Shown: one piece after another, positions 11,040 to 24,203 of the stretch | How the letters are laid out: every line of letters begins with the position of its first letter | How positions within the stretch are numbered: position 1 is the stretch's first letter | Assembly: GCA_016748015.1 (NCBI GenBank) | Contig: JAAOMT010000703.1 | Location: forward strand, 1,196,445 to 1,260,444 | Length of the DNA stretch: 64,000 nucleotides | Direction: 5' to 3' | Origin: Geosiphon pyriformis | Taxonomy: Eukaryota; Glomeromycota; Glomeromycetes; Archaeosporales; Geosiphonaceae | Made by a program: the position numbers and the translations under genes | The notes under the pieces: model-generated | Seen by the model: only the letters and a program-made list of their open reading frames with translations | The model's database searches: none | What the model was told of the DNA's origin: nothing

Positions 11040-14000
11040 ATATATTTTATAGATTATTGATATGCGGAAATTCTTCAAATATTCAAGAAACGATTGATAG
11101 AGTTATTATCAGGTAAGTGGTGATTGTAAAGTGCTCAAAAACAATTTAATAACTTTAATCATAATTGAAAATTTTTGCGAATAAAAAATTTTCATTTCTT
11201 ATCTCATTAGTAGTTATCCATAAATACAAACGCAAAAATTTAGGATTATATAACGGAAGAATGATGAGATTTGGTGAGATTTATAATTTGAAACATAAAT
11301 GCTTGTGGTTCCGATGTAAATTCAAATATTTATATATAGATGTATCAAATAATGGGATCGTTCCCAACAGTTGTAAAATATAATTGAAATTTATTATTAT
11401 AATTTTATTTTAAATTAGGAGATTTCGATTTTTATAAGAGTATACGAGAATAAATGAAACAAAAAAAAAATCAATCGAGATTCTTGGATCAAAAAACTTT
11501 TGTTTAGAAATCTTTAATAGATTTATAACTACTTTTTTTATCAAAATCAAAAAGCATAAAACTACCTGCAAAAGAAATATATTGAACTTTTTCAATTATA
11601 CTAATGGGAAATTAAAGGAATATATTAAAATTAATGAATCATATAAAAGAAATCTTGAGTTAGAAAAAGGTATTTCTTTTGAAAAAAATCTGTACCATTG
11701 AAAGTAATTAATGAAACCATTTTAAATAGGCAAAAAACAAATATTAAAAATTTAAAACTAATTTTCTGTAAAATAAACATGATACTTGATTAATTGAGAT
11801 TTGTATTTTTTTGGGTAAATTGGGTTATATATATTTAAATAACATAACAATAATATATGCAAAAATGAGCTTATATTATGTTTCAATTAATGTGACAAGC
11901 AATAAATAAGGATGAAAAAAAACTTGAAAGTTTAAAAATATTGCACACATTATTTTATTGAAACTTTGAATTTTATTCAATTTTTTTATTTAATTAATTT
12001 AAAATAAAAATTTTTTATTTTTTATTTTAAAGACTGCAAAAAGACTTTTTTTTTAAAAAAATCATTTATTCTTATTTGAAATTTTTTGAAATTAATTTAT
12101 TTTGTGTGTAAAAGTTTTATCAGATTATTGTTATAAAAATAAACATTAAAATATAATTTTTACAATCTTTTAACTGACAAAAAAACATGTAAATAAATTT
12201 TTATACTTTTAAAAACAACAATAATGAATTATATATTATAACAATATTTATTAAATTTATAGCAGAAATTACTTTATAAATTTTATTATATTAAAATATT
12301 TGAAAATAACTTATTGGTTAAAATTAATCAATTTTAAATATGGGTTAATAAAAAGATTTTGTATATAGATTTCCAAATTTAATTTTTTGAAAAATATTTT
12401 ATTTTAGTCAATTAATTACACTATATGCTTTATTTGATTAGCTATATTTAATTAATATAAAGAGATTAAGTATCAAAATAAACTTGAAAATTTTATAATT
12501 TTAAAATACAAACATATTAAGAAAAAAAAATTGATTTAAATAAGCATAAAATTAAATTGGTATATAAAATTTTATATAAATTTTTATTTAAGATATAATT
12601 AATTATAAATAAAAAAAAACTATTTTTTATAAAATTTTTAAAAGTTTCAAGATAATATTTTATCTATTAAAATTTAAGACAAATAATTATATTGTGTAAT
12701 TTTTATTAAATTAAAGATTTTTTTTTTAATAATAAAAACACTTGAAAATTTATTGATTGATAAAAAATAATAATTAAATTAAAAATATTTAATTTAAAAA
12801 ATTTAAGAGTTTTAAAACAGCAAAAATAAAAGTTTTCATGTGAATATAATTAAAGATGAATTTATTCAAATGATAATTTTTTAAAATTTAATAAAATTAA
12901 CTTGAATTTAAATAAACTATTTTGTTTTTTTAAGAAAATTATTGATATTTATATTAAATGAAATTGTAATCAATTAAATTTTAAACTAAAATTTTTAAAA
13001 TTTAATTATTTAGTTTATTAAAACAATAATTTAAAGAGAATTTTTTTCGATTTCAGGGTTAATTGTGAAAAACTTATTGCATTAATAAAATCAATTGTTT
13101 ATATTAGAAATTTGCACAATTGCTTGTATTTAAATTGTTTATTAAGCTCTATATTTTTAAAATGATTTTATTCTTGACCATGCATCAGCAATTGGGTTTA
13201 TATGTAAATTAAAACTTTTAAGATGCATAGATCCAATGAATTTTCAAGATTTTATTCAAATTGAAGCAAATTTCTTGGAGAATAAGCCAATAACTAAAAT
13301 AAAATTTTTTTGGTAAAAGAATTTAGATAGAGATGTTTATTAAAAAAAATTGAAAATATGTTTTTTAAATGGAAATTCTATAAAAATCCAGACAAAGCTA
13401 GGACGGTCTAACTGGTTGATTTGTCCTTATAAAAACTAATCTTAAATTATATGGAGAACTAAAAATCCAAAATTATAAATGTGGCTAAAAATATTAAACT
13501 AATTAAAGCAAGAGGACTCCAATAATTTCTAGATTTCTCAGCTTTTGGGATGGAGGTTCGGCGATAATAAGTGGGACTACATAATTTGAAAGTTCCATTA
13601 GTTATATCAAATATTCTTATTTCCTTGCTCGGGGGTTATAAACTAAATCAATGTAATCATGGAGCCTTATATTTCAAAAATATATCATCATAAAATTTAA
13701 TTGGAGCAATTAAAGTATTATGTTAATGAAACTTACCAAAATCAATTATCATCAAGTTTTGATATCTCGTAGCGATATGAAAAAAGAGCACAGATAAATC
13801 GTTAAGAAGGAGTAATTTCAAAATTTTTCTTGATTGATTCACATTTTTTAAAATGGGATAAAAATATGTTAGCTGATATAATTTGGTTGCAACAAAGGCA
13901 TACAATGATGCTCTTTCTTGGTTAGTAAACTTCAAAAAGTTGCTCATGAGAATATTTCAATAAAATGGTTAAAATCCATTTTGTTGAACATGGAATTGAA

Positions 14001-14580
14001 TGAGATAAATTTTTACATTAATTGATATCTCGAATTAAAATAAATATTACTTATTTAGAAAAAAAAAAAGTATTCTTGAAAACAAATTTTAACTGCCTTG
14101 TATTTGAAACATCTAATTGTAAAACAAGTAGCATATGTAATCCACAATTTAAATCCATGAAAATAGATTTCTGATTATGATTTTAAGTAATTAATGTATA
14201 AATTTTGATGATTTTTAAAATCAAGAGTTGCTTAAATTTTGTATAAAAACAAAAATAGTTGGTTTGATTTTTTTTAGCACTACACTGTATATAAAACCTC
14301 GCAAAGATATTAAAATATGAATTATATATTAAATAATTTTTTTCTTTGAATACTTTCAAATCAAATTCAAGTAATTGTAAAATCAAATTTATGTATTATT
14401 AAATAAATAATTACATATTTTTGTCACAAGAAACTTTAGTGTTATTATAAATTGAAAATTAAATACAAATATATTATAAAAATCAATCTAAACTTTAATT
14501 ATTAGTTATTTAAATTGTTAAAATTATTTTATTATTAATAATTCAATTTGTAACAGTTCATAAAAATTTATTTTTTGAAA
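11040..14580. other. 3.5 kb gene-free, extremely AT-rich stretch
   Basis: Long A/T runs with almost no G or C, especially 11700-13050. Short open frames are low-complexity and none has a recognisable motif. No repeat unit longer than a few bases was noticed. Confidence 0.45.
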
Positions 14581-16312
14581 TTAAGGCAGCAGCTTTAGGT
14601 AAATTTCCGGACGGAACTCCTCTGTCCATCCTCCATCAACAATCCTCCTTCCATCTACAAGAGCTTCTTTATGCATCAAGTCATAATACACCGTCGGGTC
14701 TTGAGGGACAACAAATCGTAATTCATTTGGCAGTTTTGGTAAATTCTGAAGAAATCCGACAAAGGATTTAGCAGAGAAGGTGCAATAAACGGTCATTGTG
14801 AACCGTTGGAAATTGTAAGGAATGCGAAGACCTAGATCTGGCAAAATATTTTCGAAATCTTGAATTTCCTGTTCTTCGTACCCATCATATTCACCACTAA
14901 TATCAAGGCATTCTAATTTCGAAAACGATTCCAAATTCGAAATTAGCACCTTCATTTCTTCAGCCCATTTAATATGTATTTCGAGAACACGTAAATTCAA
15001 GCATCTAGGAAATACTCGCAAAAGACCGGGGTATAATTCAAGGTGAACGTGAGGTAATCGTATTTCTTGTAAATTTGGTGCTGCATTCTCAAAAAATTTG
15101 GCCAAAAATCCAACTTTGTCATGCTTAATTTTTATGATGTGAGGAAAAGAAAAATCTCTTCCCATAAAGAACGTCGCTAGCTGTGGAAAATTAAAATTTT
15201 CCATGCGGCTAAATACAAGGTCTTTCAAACCGGCACAATACTCAAATCGTAGTGATTTCAGACTTTTTAAAATAGTCCAGTCACTGTTGAAGACCAATGG
15301 ATCAAATTGGCACCCCAGAAATGTTAAAGACCTCAAACTCGAAGGGGAGTGGGAAGTAAGGGCAGAAACCAACTTAGTAAGGCCTTTCAAATCAGCAAGA
15401 TCTTCCCAACCGGATAAATAAACTTCAGTCAAGTTTTCTTGATTATTTATTAATTCAGCATAATATTCTTCGATCGCTGTTTCAATTGCAATAATAGGTC
15501 TCACTATTGAGGGTGGGATGTGAGAATTTCGAATTCTTTGCTCATTTTCATTTGTAATAATGCCGTCATAATACAACGAGAGATTTTGGATACTTTCGCA
15601 ATATATCGCGAGGGATCGATTAATTCCGGCGCAAAGAAGAAATTTATTTCCAATGGTAAGACGATTGACTAGCTTCACACAGATTCCATTATTAGCAAAA
15701 AGTGGAGAAAAGATAGTTCCTAGTTGGTGAGTTATGTCCAGCTCGAAAAATCCTGGGCCGGTCAATAGTACGATTTCTTCAAGTTCCGCTTGACAGTGCG
15801 AAACAACACCCACAATGGCTTTCAATAAAATCTTGTTACGTCGCTCCTTGGGAATCCCCGTTTTGCCTCAAAATTGCAAGAGAATCAAATGACATATTGT
15901 ATTAATTTTCCCCTGATTAATTATTAAAAAAATAATTGGAAGTTCTAAATTTCATACTTGCTCGATATTGCCTTCGAACTGAAATTAGTTGAACAAATTG
16001 ATATAATTTCTCGAAGTTCAGCACACGCAACATAGATGGGTAACAAAATGTTACTGGTTTCGAGGTGCGAGATATCACCCTTAGCCGCTTAATTTCTTTC
16101 CTGGATTTCTTTTCCATAAATGCTAAATATGCTTTTAAAATTTTTTTAGGGTCTTTGTATCGACTAAGTGAAAAGGGATCACGCCATAATTCCCAGATGG
16201 CATTTTGACTCCAATGTCGATTCACTCGGATACATCGATTTAAAGTTTGAAAGTCGTCACGAAGATTCAAGAATATTTTTTGCAATATATCGGGAGAGAT
16301 GGTGTCAATCAT
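14581..16312 (-). CDS. F-box / leucine-rich repeat protein (546 aa)
   Basis: Two exons, 16312-15958 and 15866-14581, joined in frame (1641 bases) by GTATGA..GAG. The N-terminus ISPDILQKIFLNLRDDF followed by CIRVNRHWSQNAIWELWRDP is an F-box, which in such proteins binds Skp1 of SCF ubiquitin ligases. Next come the YPSMLRVLNFEKLYQFV and KKILKAYLAFM blocks usual in the large F-box families of AM fungi. The rest is an irregular leucine-rich repeat solenoid (LTKLVSALTSHSPSSLRSL, LKSLKSLRFEYCAGLKDL, LRVLEIHI, LECLDIS). The LRR part would select targets for ubiquitination; the target is unknown. Both exons are open and more GC-rich than the flanks. Confidence 0.85.
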
Positions 16313-16512
16313 TTTTGGTGCTTGATAATATGTTATAACTTATTAGAATTTTGTCATAACAAACTTTTTATAAATATATTAGGTAATCGAGTAGCATAAT
16401 CATCTGATGCTAAATCATATTGCAAAAAGCCTGACAAACTGATCTGTTGATCGAAGATTCATGTGAAAACACTCCTCACATCATCGCGTATTAATGATTA
16501 ATGATTAATTGT

Positions 16513-16590
16513 TGGTGGGATTACGCAAAACGCTGAAACATTCGAGTATGAACTTTCCCGAAAATGGAGACATTCAACATTCTACGAGCG
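16513..16590 (+). pseudogene. crumb of a protein kinase gene
   Basis: About 60-75 bases match, with scattered substitutions, the kinase gene at 59181-59250 and the kinase pseudogene at 38872-38950. The shared core is GGGATxACGCAAAAC, then CTGAAACA and TCGAGTATG, giving GITQNAETFEYE where the intact gene gives GITQNSETLEYG. Nothing else of the kinase was found around it. It shows that kinase copies were once more widespread here. Confidence 0.6.
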
Positions 16591-16884
16591 GAAACATAAA
16601 TTAGAGATTGCGTGGAACATTGAGGAAACCTCGGATTGTGTCAATTGACATCATTGACGAACCAATGATACATTTTAAGGTCAAACGTGAGTTTTTTCTT
16701 TGGCATATTCAATATCCAAAGATTCATGTTCAATTTTGGAACAAAATTGATTTCTTTCTTTCGATGATTCTACAAATTTTGTTACTATATCGTCTTTTAA
16801 AAAAGAACAGACCACAACGGAATCTAATGAACGCCATAAGGTCAGGTGGGACACAGGCACCCACCATAGTTGTGTGAGTATTAC

Positions 16885-17152
16885 CCTTCTCGGGATTGCT
16901 GGAAGGCCATATGATACAATCAAGCTGTAGACCCTTTGGCAAACGTTGAGCTGCATGTTTCTCTATATTTGATCCATTTTCTACTAAATATTCCAAGCAC
17001 TTTTTGAGTCTTCGTGCTTCCAGGCGAAAATTATTTGTAAAATCATCTTGGCCTTTACGATATTGATAGTAATCAAGAAACCGATAATTTTCTGGTGCAG
17101 TTTCTTTGAAATATTGGTCAAAAGTGTGACATCTCCATAATTCCTAAATTTA
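16885..17152 (-). CDS. unidentified putative exon
   Basis: The minus strand from an AG acceptor (TTTAG|GAATTATGG, about 17152) down to a possible donor (AAG|GTAATA, about 16885) is open with strong protein character: ELWRCHTFDQYFKETAPENY, then YQYRKGQDDFTNNFRLEARR, CLEYLVENGSNIEKHAAQ and PKGLQLDCIIWPSSNPEK. The opening ELWRCHTF resembles the stretch after an F-box in F-box proteins, which is only a hint. The frame reads on past the donor to about 16730. No start codon or partner exon could be supported, so it may be a remnant. Confidence 0.3.
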
Positions 17153-18792
17153 TAAGTTGTAAACGGTTTAATTATTGGTATTTCGGGCAATAAGAGAAAA
17201 ATTGATCATAAAAGGTAGAACATTTTAAAAGTGACAAAAAATCGGTTAAAGCAAAAGTACAATCTGTGATTGGACATATTTTTGTTTATACCATCATCTG
17301 AGTATTTAGTGATTTTTAATTATATGTTTTGCTGGAACAGATTTTTTTAAGATTATCAAATTTTGTTAAATCTTTAAAATTGTATATAAAAATAGATATT
17401 TAATTTTAGTATTTAATTTTAATATGCAACAAACCTCAGGCAGCTATTTAAATGTGCGTTAGGGAGTTAAACCCTTTTGCTTAAGTAATAGATGAGTAAA
17501 CCATCACAAATTAATTAATTTTTTATTTGAAGCTATGATGGTTGGCCGCCTATGGATCTAATACGAACATTTTCATAGTAGTTTTTTATCAAATATAAAT
17601 TTTTTTCTATAGACCTTGGTAAAGAGCCTATTTAAAGGTAATATAGATCAACTTTAAGGATTTATAAGACAAACATCTAAAACCAAATTTCCTACTAAAA
17701 CAATAGAAATTCTTTGTATTAAAAGAAAAATAAGGCAGAAAAATATGTGAAAGAATTATCAAATGAGCTGAAATGTCATATACATATACTAATTATTATA
17801 AAAACACAAAAGGTAAAAAATTTCCAAACTTTCCATATTGTCTCCTTTAAAATGTAAGATGTTACTGGTAAATCGGAATAATTCGAATAATTGACTTGGA
17901 AAAGAATAACGGGTTTGTGATTTTTGGAGAAATAAAATATTTTTGTCTTATTTGTATTTTTTGAACTTTATAGTTGACGTTTCTCTCAGTCCCGATTGAG
18001 GTGAATTATAGTTGAATTTATTTGGTTGAGGCATGGTGCCTTTATTAATTGAAAACTTTAAAAATTATTAGAAATTCTGTTTTATAATTTAATAGGTGAA
18101 GGTAAAACTAAGATTTTATTCACTTATAAACGTTTTATTTAATTACTGAAAATATTTTATGAATTTCTTTTTTTGCAAAAGATAAATGTTCCTAGCCACT
18201 TTGTTTTTTCATTAGCATCAAGTCAATCCTACAAAATATTGCGTTATTGACATTGTCATATTTGGTCCCTTAATTAGAAATTCAGAATTTGTAAAATTAA
18301 TCAAGGAATTATTTCGTCTTTGGAGTAACTTATTGGAATGATTGGCTTTTTCAAGGAATGATTAAATTTGAATTATTAAAAAAAGTTTTCATTTTTTATA
18401 AGCTTTATATATCAATTTTTATTTATTTATAGTTAAATATATGTGCATTATTTATGCACTTTATAATTTTTACTACATATTGTATTATTATTATTTATTT
18501 TGTTCAATTCTTTAACTTTACCATAATGTCATAAATTCTCTCTCTAGTTTTTTCAATAAAGATTAAAATATTTAAATGAAAAAAATCTTTTATTTCCACA
18601 AAAATCTCTGCGAAGGTTTAAAAAACATTATATACCAGCTTAATTTTAAAGAAATTAGTAGCTACGAAATATTTATATGCATAATTTCATGCCCAAATTT
18701 ATTTTCTCATTCTTTTACCCCTTATAAAGATAGGATAATTTATATATTTTTTTATTGCATCTGTTGTGATTTAAATACACACGTTCCATATT

Positions 18793-18830
18793 AAACGTGG
18801 CTCATTCGCTTTCTACACGTGATCAGCCAC
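18793..18830 (+). repeat. 38-base dispersed hairpin element, copy 1
   Basis: Matches the reverse complement of 61083-61120 at 35 of 38 positions. Its ends GTGGCTCAT and (G)ATCAGCCAC pair as an imperfect 9-base stem, and the middle carries CACGTGATC. It stands out as G+C-rich in surrounding A+T DNA. It lies about 360 bases before the start of lipase-like gene A, so it could be a regulatory site or the end of a small transposable element. Confidence 0.65.
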
Positions 18831-19138
18831 TATTATTTTAATTGGTTAAAATAAGTTTTATCCGCCTGACTATTGGTTTGTTTTTTTCTATTAGCGTTTA
18901 CTCTTTCATTAATTTTCTTTGTTTTTATTTTATTCTATATTTTCAAACTTTACAATATTTTAAACTTACAAATATTTCCATTGTTTTCGTTTATCTTTAT
19001 GTTTTTAAGATTTAAAAAAATATTTTTGGGAAGAATTGCCTATTGATTTTTTCGAAAAAGGAAACTATTTATCAAGACTATTAATTATCTTGTGGTAAAA
19101 ACTCCTAACGTTTTTAAATATGCTACTCGAGATTCTGC

Positions 19139-19146
19139 TATATAAT
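19139..19146 (+). promoter_or_regulatory. candidate TATA box of lipase-like gene A
   Basis: TATATAAT lies 47-54 bases before the ATG at 19193. Position is plausible; chance occurrence cannot be excluded. Confidence 0.3.
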
Positions 19147-19192
19147 CAGCTTATCTTTAAAACTAAGTCATTAAATTTATTGCTCTTACAAA

Positions 19193-20721
19193 ATGTTACT
19201 TAATGAAAATTCTTTTTTATTCTTTATATTTTGCTTAGTATTTCAAGTGGCTGTTGAATCAGCCCATATTCAATCTTTGGAAAATGTGCGAAAAAGACAA
19301 ACTTATTCGAATTCAATCAGTGATATTCAAGAAGATATCAATTTATCTTTCAATGAGAAATTTCAAAATGTTCCATCAATTGATTCTTTTGATCAACCAA
19401 ATCTCGACATTGACAATTTATTGAACGTTCAAGAAATCTCAGCTGAGCAAGATTTTATTCCCACAAACATCGAATCAAATAAAATCTTATCGAATAATTT
19501 TAATTCTGAAATGTCAACTGTTCCATCAATTGAAAATCCAGCTGCCAACGAGGAAAGTTTCTTCGCAAATAATGATTCAGTAATGGGAAGTAATATCATA
19601 TCTACTTCCGATCTTGAGCCAGAAAAAGGTGGAGGATCTTCAGATTTGAGGGATAAGGCTTCAGAGGAAAAAGAGATTCTTCTTGAAACCAATGAAACGA
19701 ATCCTGATGTAGCACAATTGATTTCATATGTCTCATTAGCAAAACTGGCATTATGCAGTAAAAATGGAACTGCACTTTCAAAAGTAGTTTTTGGTCAGTA
19801 TCTTTGCTTTCAAACCATTTCTCGGTTCTCTCTATTGGTTTTCCTCTGAGTAAATCAGAGACTAACCTATATATAATTTTTCTATATATAAGCTCAACCT
19901 TTTGTAGAAGGAAATAAAATATTAATTGCATTTGCTGCGGAAAGGAAGAATGTGAGTTGGACCTTAGGCCATTATTTCACTAAATACAACCAAACAAAAG
20001 TTGAGGGATTACAAGTTAATAAAGACCTATTTGAGATCTTTTTGCCGAGCAAAGATCCATTTCTTAAACTTTTCTCAAGTTTAATAGCAAGAGCGAAACC
20101 AGTGAAAGTAATTCATTTTGTTGCATTTAGTATGGGCAGTGGTAAGAAACTCGCTTCAGTCTTGAAAACAATCAATCAATCGAAACAAATATTTGACGAG
20201 TTTTTTTGAAATAGGTGTGGCAATATTTTCTGCTCTAGCTGTTAGAGACATCTTCCCAACTTTACCAAAACCAGTAATTTATACTTTTGGCGGTCCAAGA
20301 GTTGGAAATCTCCCATTTGCAAGGTACGCTATGGAAAAAGTTCGGTTGATACGAGCTACCAGAAAATATGATAGAATGCCCAGATGGCCGAGTTGGAACG
20401 ATTTTCTTGGGCCTATTACCTATTCTCATTTTGGGGATGAGTATTGGATAAATGAAATAAATGGAGTTGAAAGAACCTTTAAGTGCCCTCCGCTCCAAGG
20501 CCAGCTTGAAAGCAAGGTATGTGATAGTCAATTGACTTTAAATTCTTGTATTTGATAACATATACCATTTTCTATTTAATACGACTTCCTTCTCATTAAT
20601 TTTCCCGCAAATTTTTATTAAGCTTTGTATAAATCATTATCGCCTTGGATGGTACAATCCACATTATGGGCCATACTTTAATGTCAAAATGAATTGCAAA
20701 TTTAATTTTTTTTCACGATAA
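19193..20721 (+). CDS. class 3 lipase-like protein A, serine retained (416 aa)
   Basis: Four exons: 19193-19793, 19893-20141, 20215-20516, 20623-20721, in frame throughout (1251 bases). A hydrophobic N-terminus (FLFFIFCLVFQVAV) looks like a secretion signal. A long Asn/Ser/Glu-rich segment (residues 30-175) precedes the alpha/beta-hydrolase domain. The nucleophile elbow is FVAFSMGSGVAIFSAL, with Ser at codon 20129-20131 but Ala for the first Gly of GxSxG. Downstream are YTFGGPRVGN, the Asp site RKYDRMPRW and the His site YSHFGDEYWI, so Ser, Asp and His are all present. The oxyanion-loop FRGT motif is not recognisable (IAFAAERKNVSW). The last exon encodes GPYFNVKMNC, the terminal motif shared with the other family members. 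Ester hydrolysis is possible but weakened by the elbow changes. Confidence 0.85.
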
Positions 20722-21629
20722 TTTGTCTCTATTTAAGAGTAACACTTTGTCCAGTTAGTTCTAATTTATTAATTAAGCTTTGAGGACAACATAACATGTT
20801 ATAAAATTAATTTTTTTTCCATTAAATAATAAAAATATTTGACGTGTTAATATTGAATTGAAGTGATCCAATTTTAAAATAAATAACCTTTTTTTTTAAA
20901 AAAAACTTGTGAATAATTAAATAATTTCACTTATTTTAGTTGCATTAAAATTTTTGTAAAATCATATTTTTAATAATCAATTTTTCACGAAATTATAATC
21001 ACTTTATATAAATTAAGAATTTGAATATATGTATATTTTTTTTAATATTTGTATATAGAAAAAGGATTTAATTGGACAAATTTATAATTTTTTAATTAAT
21101 AAAAACCTTAATAACATATCTTTCTATTAATAAATATATTCTTAATCAAATGTGTTTGTAAAATTTACAAAATTTTATACTTAATAAGAAAAATCCAATC
21201 TCAATATAAACTTTAATTTATTATTTATATTTATATAAAAGTCATAATCAATAATTAATTAGGTGATACCAAATTTTTAGGTGAATTATTTATAAAAGCT
21301 ATAAACTAAAAATTATTTTAGAAAAAATTTGACAAATGTTATAATCTTAAATGATCAGAAAAATCAATCAAAAATAAAAAAGAGGTGAAGAATCAAGTTG
21401 TTCTTGATATTTTAAAAGTCAAATATGAAAGGATTAATATAAGTAGAAGACGATATAGAAGAAGATTGATTAATTTTTTGTGTTATTTCTTTAGAATTAA
21501 CTGGTAATTAAATCGTTGTATAAGAATTTTTTTCATAAAATTGGTTCTCGAAGATCTTTTAAAAGCTTTGAAATTATATTTTGTTTTTCCAAGATTAGTT
21601 TACAATTTGTTTCATCATAATTCAATTTT
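20722..21629. other. gene-free AT-rich stretch
   Basis: No coding signal or repeat of note. 3' flanks of lipase-like gene A and of the HMG pseudogene. Confidence 0.4.
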
Positions 21630-22043
21630 TTATTCCTTTTTCCTGGTTGTATTTGGGTCAATACTCTTGTTAATTTTCTTTCGCAACTCCTTTACAATTC
21701 GTTTATACTCTGTTTTCACCTGTACTGACTGAAGTTGCAATGCCTGAGAAGCCATAGTTGAAATAACAGTCATTGGAAATTTATAACCTTCTGCCTTTTG
21801 CAGCTTTAACAAAATCTCTTCGATATAGAATAAAATAATTTGGGGTTTTTTCTTTGAAAATTTTTTGAAGGTTATATCTAATTGTTTTAAAATGAAAATT
21901 TGATGGGAATGGATTATCAAAAAAAAAGGTTTAATTGCAAGAGAAGGTAAAATCTGGCTTAAAATTTCTGGGGTTATATTATTCATAAATATGAATGGTC
22001 GAGGTTGTAATGGGAATTTTTGATAATTTGAACATTTTTCCAT
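21630..22043 (-). pseudogene. MATA-type HMG-box pseudogene
   Basis: Starts at 22043 with MEKCSNYQKFPLQPRPFIFM, the counterpart of the N-terminus of the gene at 28042. Two compensating frameshifts flank the front half of the box. Between them the correct frame reads FFDNPFPSNF, then TPNYFILYRRDFVKAAK. The open frame resumes at AEGYKFPMTVISTMASQA and ends soon after the box, at TRKKE. An extra A in the GCAAAGG run accounts for one shift. The whole Ser/Asn-rich tail of the paralogues is missing. A dead copy, or one usable only with corrections. Confidence 0.85.
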
Positions 22044-23208
22044 TCTTTTAATATTTATTTTAAATTTCTGAATATATATATTTTAAATTTTTCAATTCGA
22101 AAATATTTACCAAGAGTTTTAAAAATATAATTGCAACTTGGCTTTGAAATATCTTCCTCAACTTATATGTTTTGAGTTATGAACTTTTTTAATCCAATAA
22201 TCGATATTTCATTTATTGAAACAGTTCAAGGAGAAATTTAAGCTCAACCATGTTTGAAATGCTGATAAAATTTTTTATATCAGTATTTTTAAAAGAATTC
22301 CAGCATATAATTTTTAAATTTTTAAATTGAAGGTATTTATTAATTGATTTAAAGATTCTGTAAAGAACTTTTATGGATCCAAAAGACAATTTATAAACAT
22401 GAAACACATAATTTATTTTCAATTTTCACAATAAAATTTGGCAAGATTAATTTATTCTCCATTCATATAGATTATCAAAATAACCAGTATTTTAAAATAA
22501 ATTATATTCTAGTTTTTTGTCATGCATAATAAAAAAAATTTATTTGATTATTTGTTGAAACAGTATTTAAATTCAAAATAGAAAGAACGTAAATGAATAT
22601 CATTAATTAAAGTCCAGTTAAAAATAAAGTAGATATCTTATTATTGGTAATAATTTTCATTTATAGTGCCTAAATAGATCGCTTTTGCATTTTTTATAGT
22701 CTAAAATCGGATAAGAGCGATTTCCAATTAATTCGATAATGAAATCGTTAAAATCTTTTTGGGTTTAATTAATAAAGTTTATCACGTTTTAATTCAAATC
22801 CCTTTAAAATAGAACCTTTTCCTTTATTTATTTTTTAAACAAAGAGAATCAGAGAAACTATTTTTAGAATTAAATAAAAATATAGGAATTTTATTAAATC
22901 TTGAGGTTTTTATTTTCGATCATTAATTTAGCAGTTTATTTATAAAAATTTATTATTATTATAATATTTCTTATTTAAATTATACTTTAGAACAATACGA
23001 TTGTGGAAGGACCACACTTTGTTAAAGTATAAGATAAATTAAAATAAAAAATACTAGTTTGAAAATAATATAATAATCTTTTTATTAAACATCAGATTCT
23101 CTAAAATGATTTTACTATAAAAGATTTAGCCAACCAAACTTTTTCTCAAAAATATTTTGAACTGATTATCGCATAATAACTCGATACAAAGACTTTTTGT
23201 GCGATAAA

Positions 23209-23238
23209 ATAAAATAAAATAAAATAAAATAAAATAAA
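23209..23238. repeat. (AAAAT)n microsatellite
   Basis: About six copies of the pentanucleotide in tandem. Confidence 0.8.
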
Positions 23239-24142
23239 TATCAGGGTAATATCACACATTTTTCTATATTTAATGATTTAGGTTAAATAGATCTCACCAT
23301 CAAAGCATCTAGTAATTGCTTTTAATCAATCTATCGAGTCAGGAACCCATTCAAATCGATCGCTATATGCATATCATATGAAAGTTGCAGATATTGAGAG
23401 ACTCAGCGTGTTGGGTAAAGACTCGATGCAAGATGACAGAAGCCAAGGAAACAAAACTATCTTGGTATGATATTCTCCTTAGAATTCGAATAAAATAAAT
23501 AATAAAATCAAGAAAAGTGTAACAGAAATGACTAATTCTGGGTTAATTTCTTTTAAAGAATAATACAAATTTTTTGTTAAAATTAGCCCTTTGAACAGGT
23601 CCCAGAATATTGAAAAGAAATGTGATTTCAAATGTGTTTCAAGAGTACTTTGCCACCCAAAGTTCGGAAAATTCAAGGGAGAAGTTTAATTCTTATCTTT
23701 TTGAAACTTGAATAAACAATACACGATTTTAGGAAATAAAATAGGGGTCACTCAATTCGTAAACAATAATACTGTAAAATTAAACTGAAAAATTGAAAAA
23801 TATATATCAATTAAAACTCTGGCTTTTCAATCTTTGGACACCAAAAAATATATTTTTCGATCCATTTTTGATGTTTCATGTAGCATTTAATGAAAAAAGT
23901 AAACAAGAAAATTAAAAAGAACAAATTTATTAGCCACGTACATGTATTTCTAAATGAGACTAAAATCTTATAATTGGGAAGAAAATTGCTAAATTTTGGT
24001 TTGGGAACTTGAAACCCTTAAAAAATAAGAATACATTTGCCTTCAAAATATGATTTTTTGTGTTTAGTCTGTAATAAAATAGTTTTGTAAATTTTATCAC
24101 AAAAAAAAAGTTGCTTAAATTAGAATCTAAAGATTTTCATTT

Positions 24143-24203
24143 ATTTCTCTTTTGATTTCTATTCAGTCTTCATATATTTCTCTTTTAATTTCTATTCAGT
24201 CTT
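24143..24203. repeat. 33-base direct duplication
   Basis: ATTTCTCTTTT(G/A)ATTTC, then TATTCAGTCTT, occurs twice in tandem with a single visible difference. Confidence 0.7.

Larger units (their letters stand above)
17153..19192. other. gene-free stretch before lipase-like gene A
   Basis: No coding signal. It holds the hairpin-like element at 18793-18830 and a TATA-like site at 19139-19146. Confidence 0.4.

Noticed and set aside
15203-15421. Plus-strand frame inside the F-box/LRR gene
   Set aside because: Antisense to a well-supported exon, with no motif of its own.
18576-18794. 72-codon plus-strand frame
   Set aside because: Low-complexity Phe/Ile/Cys composition and no homologue-like motif; probably chance.
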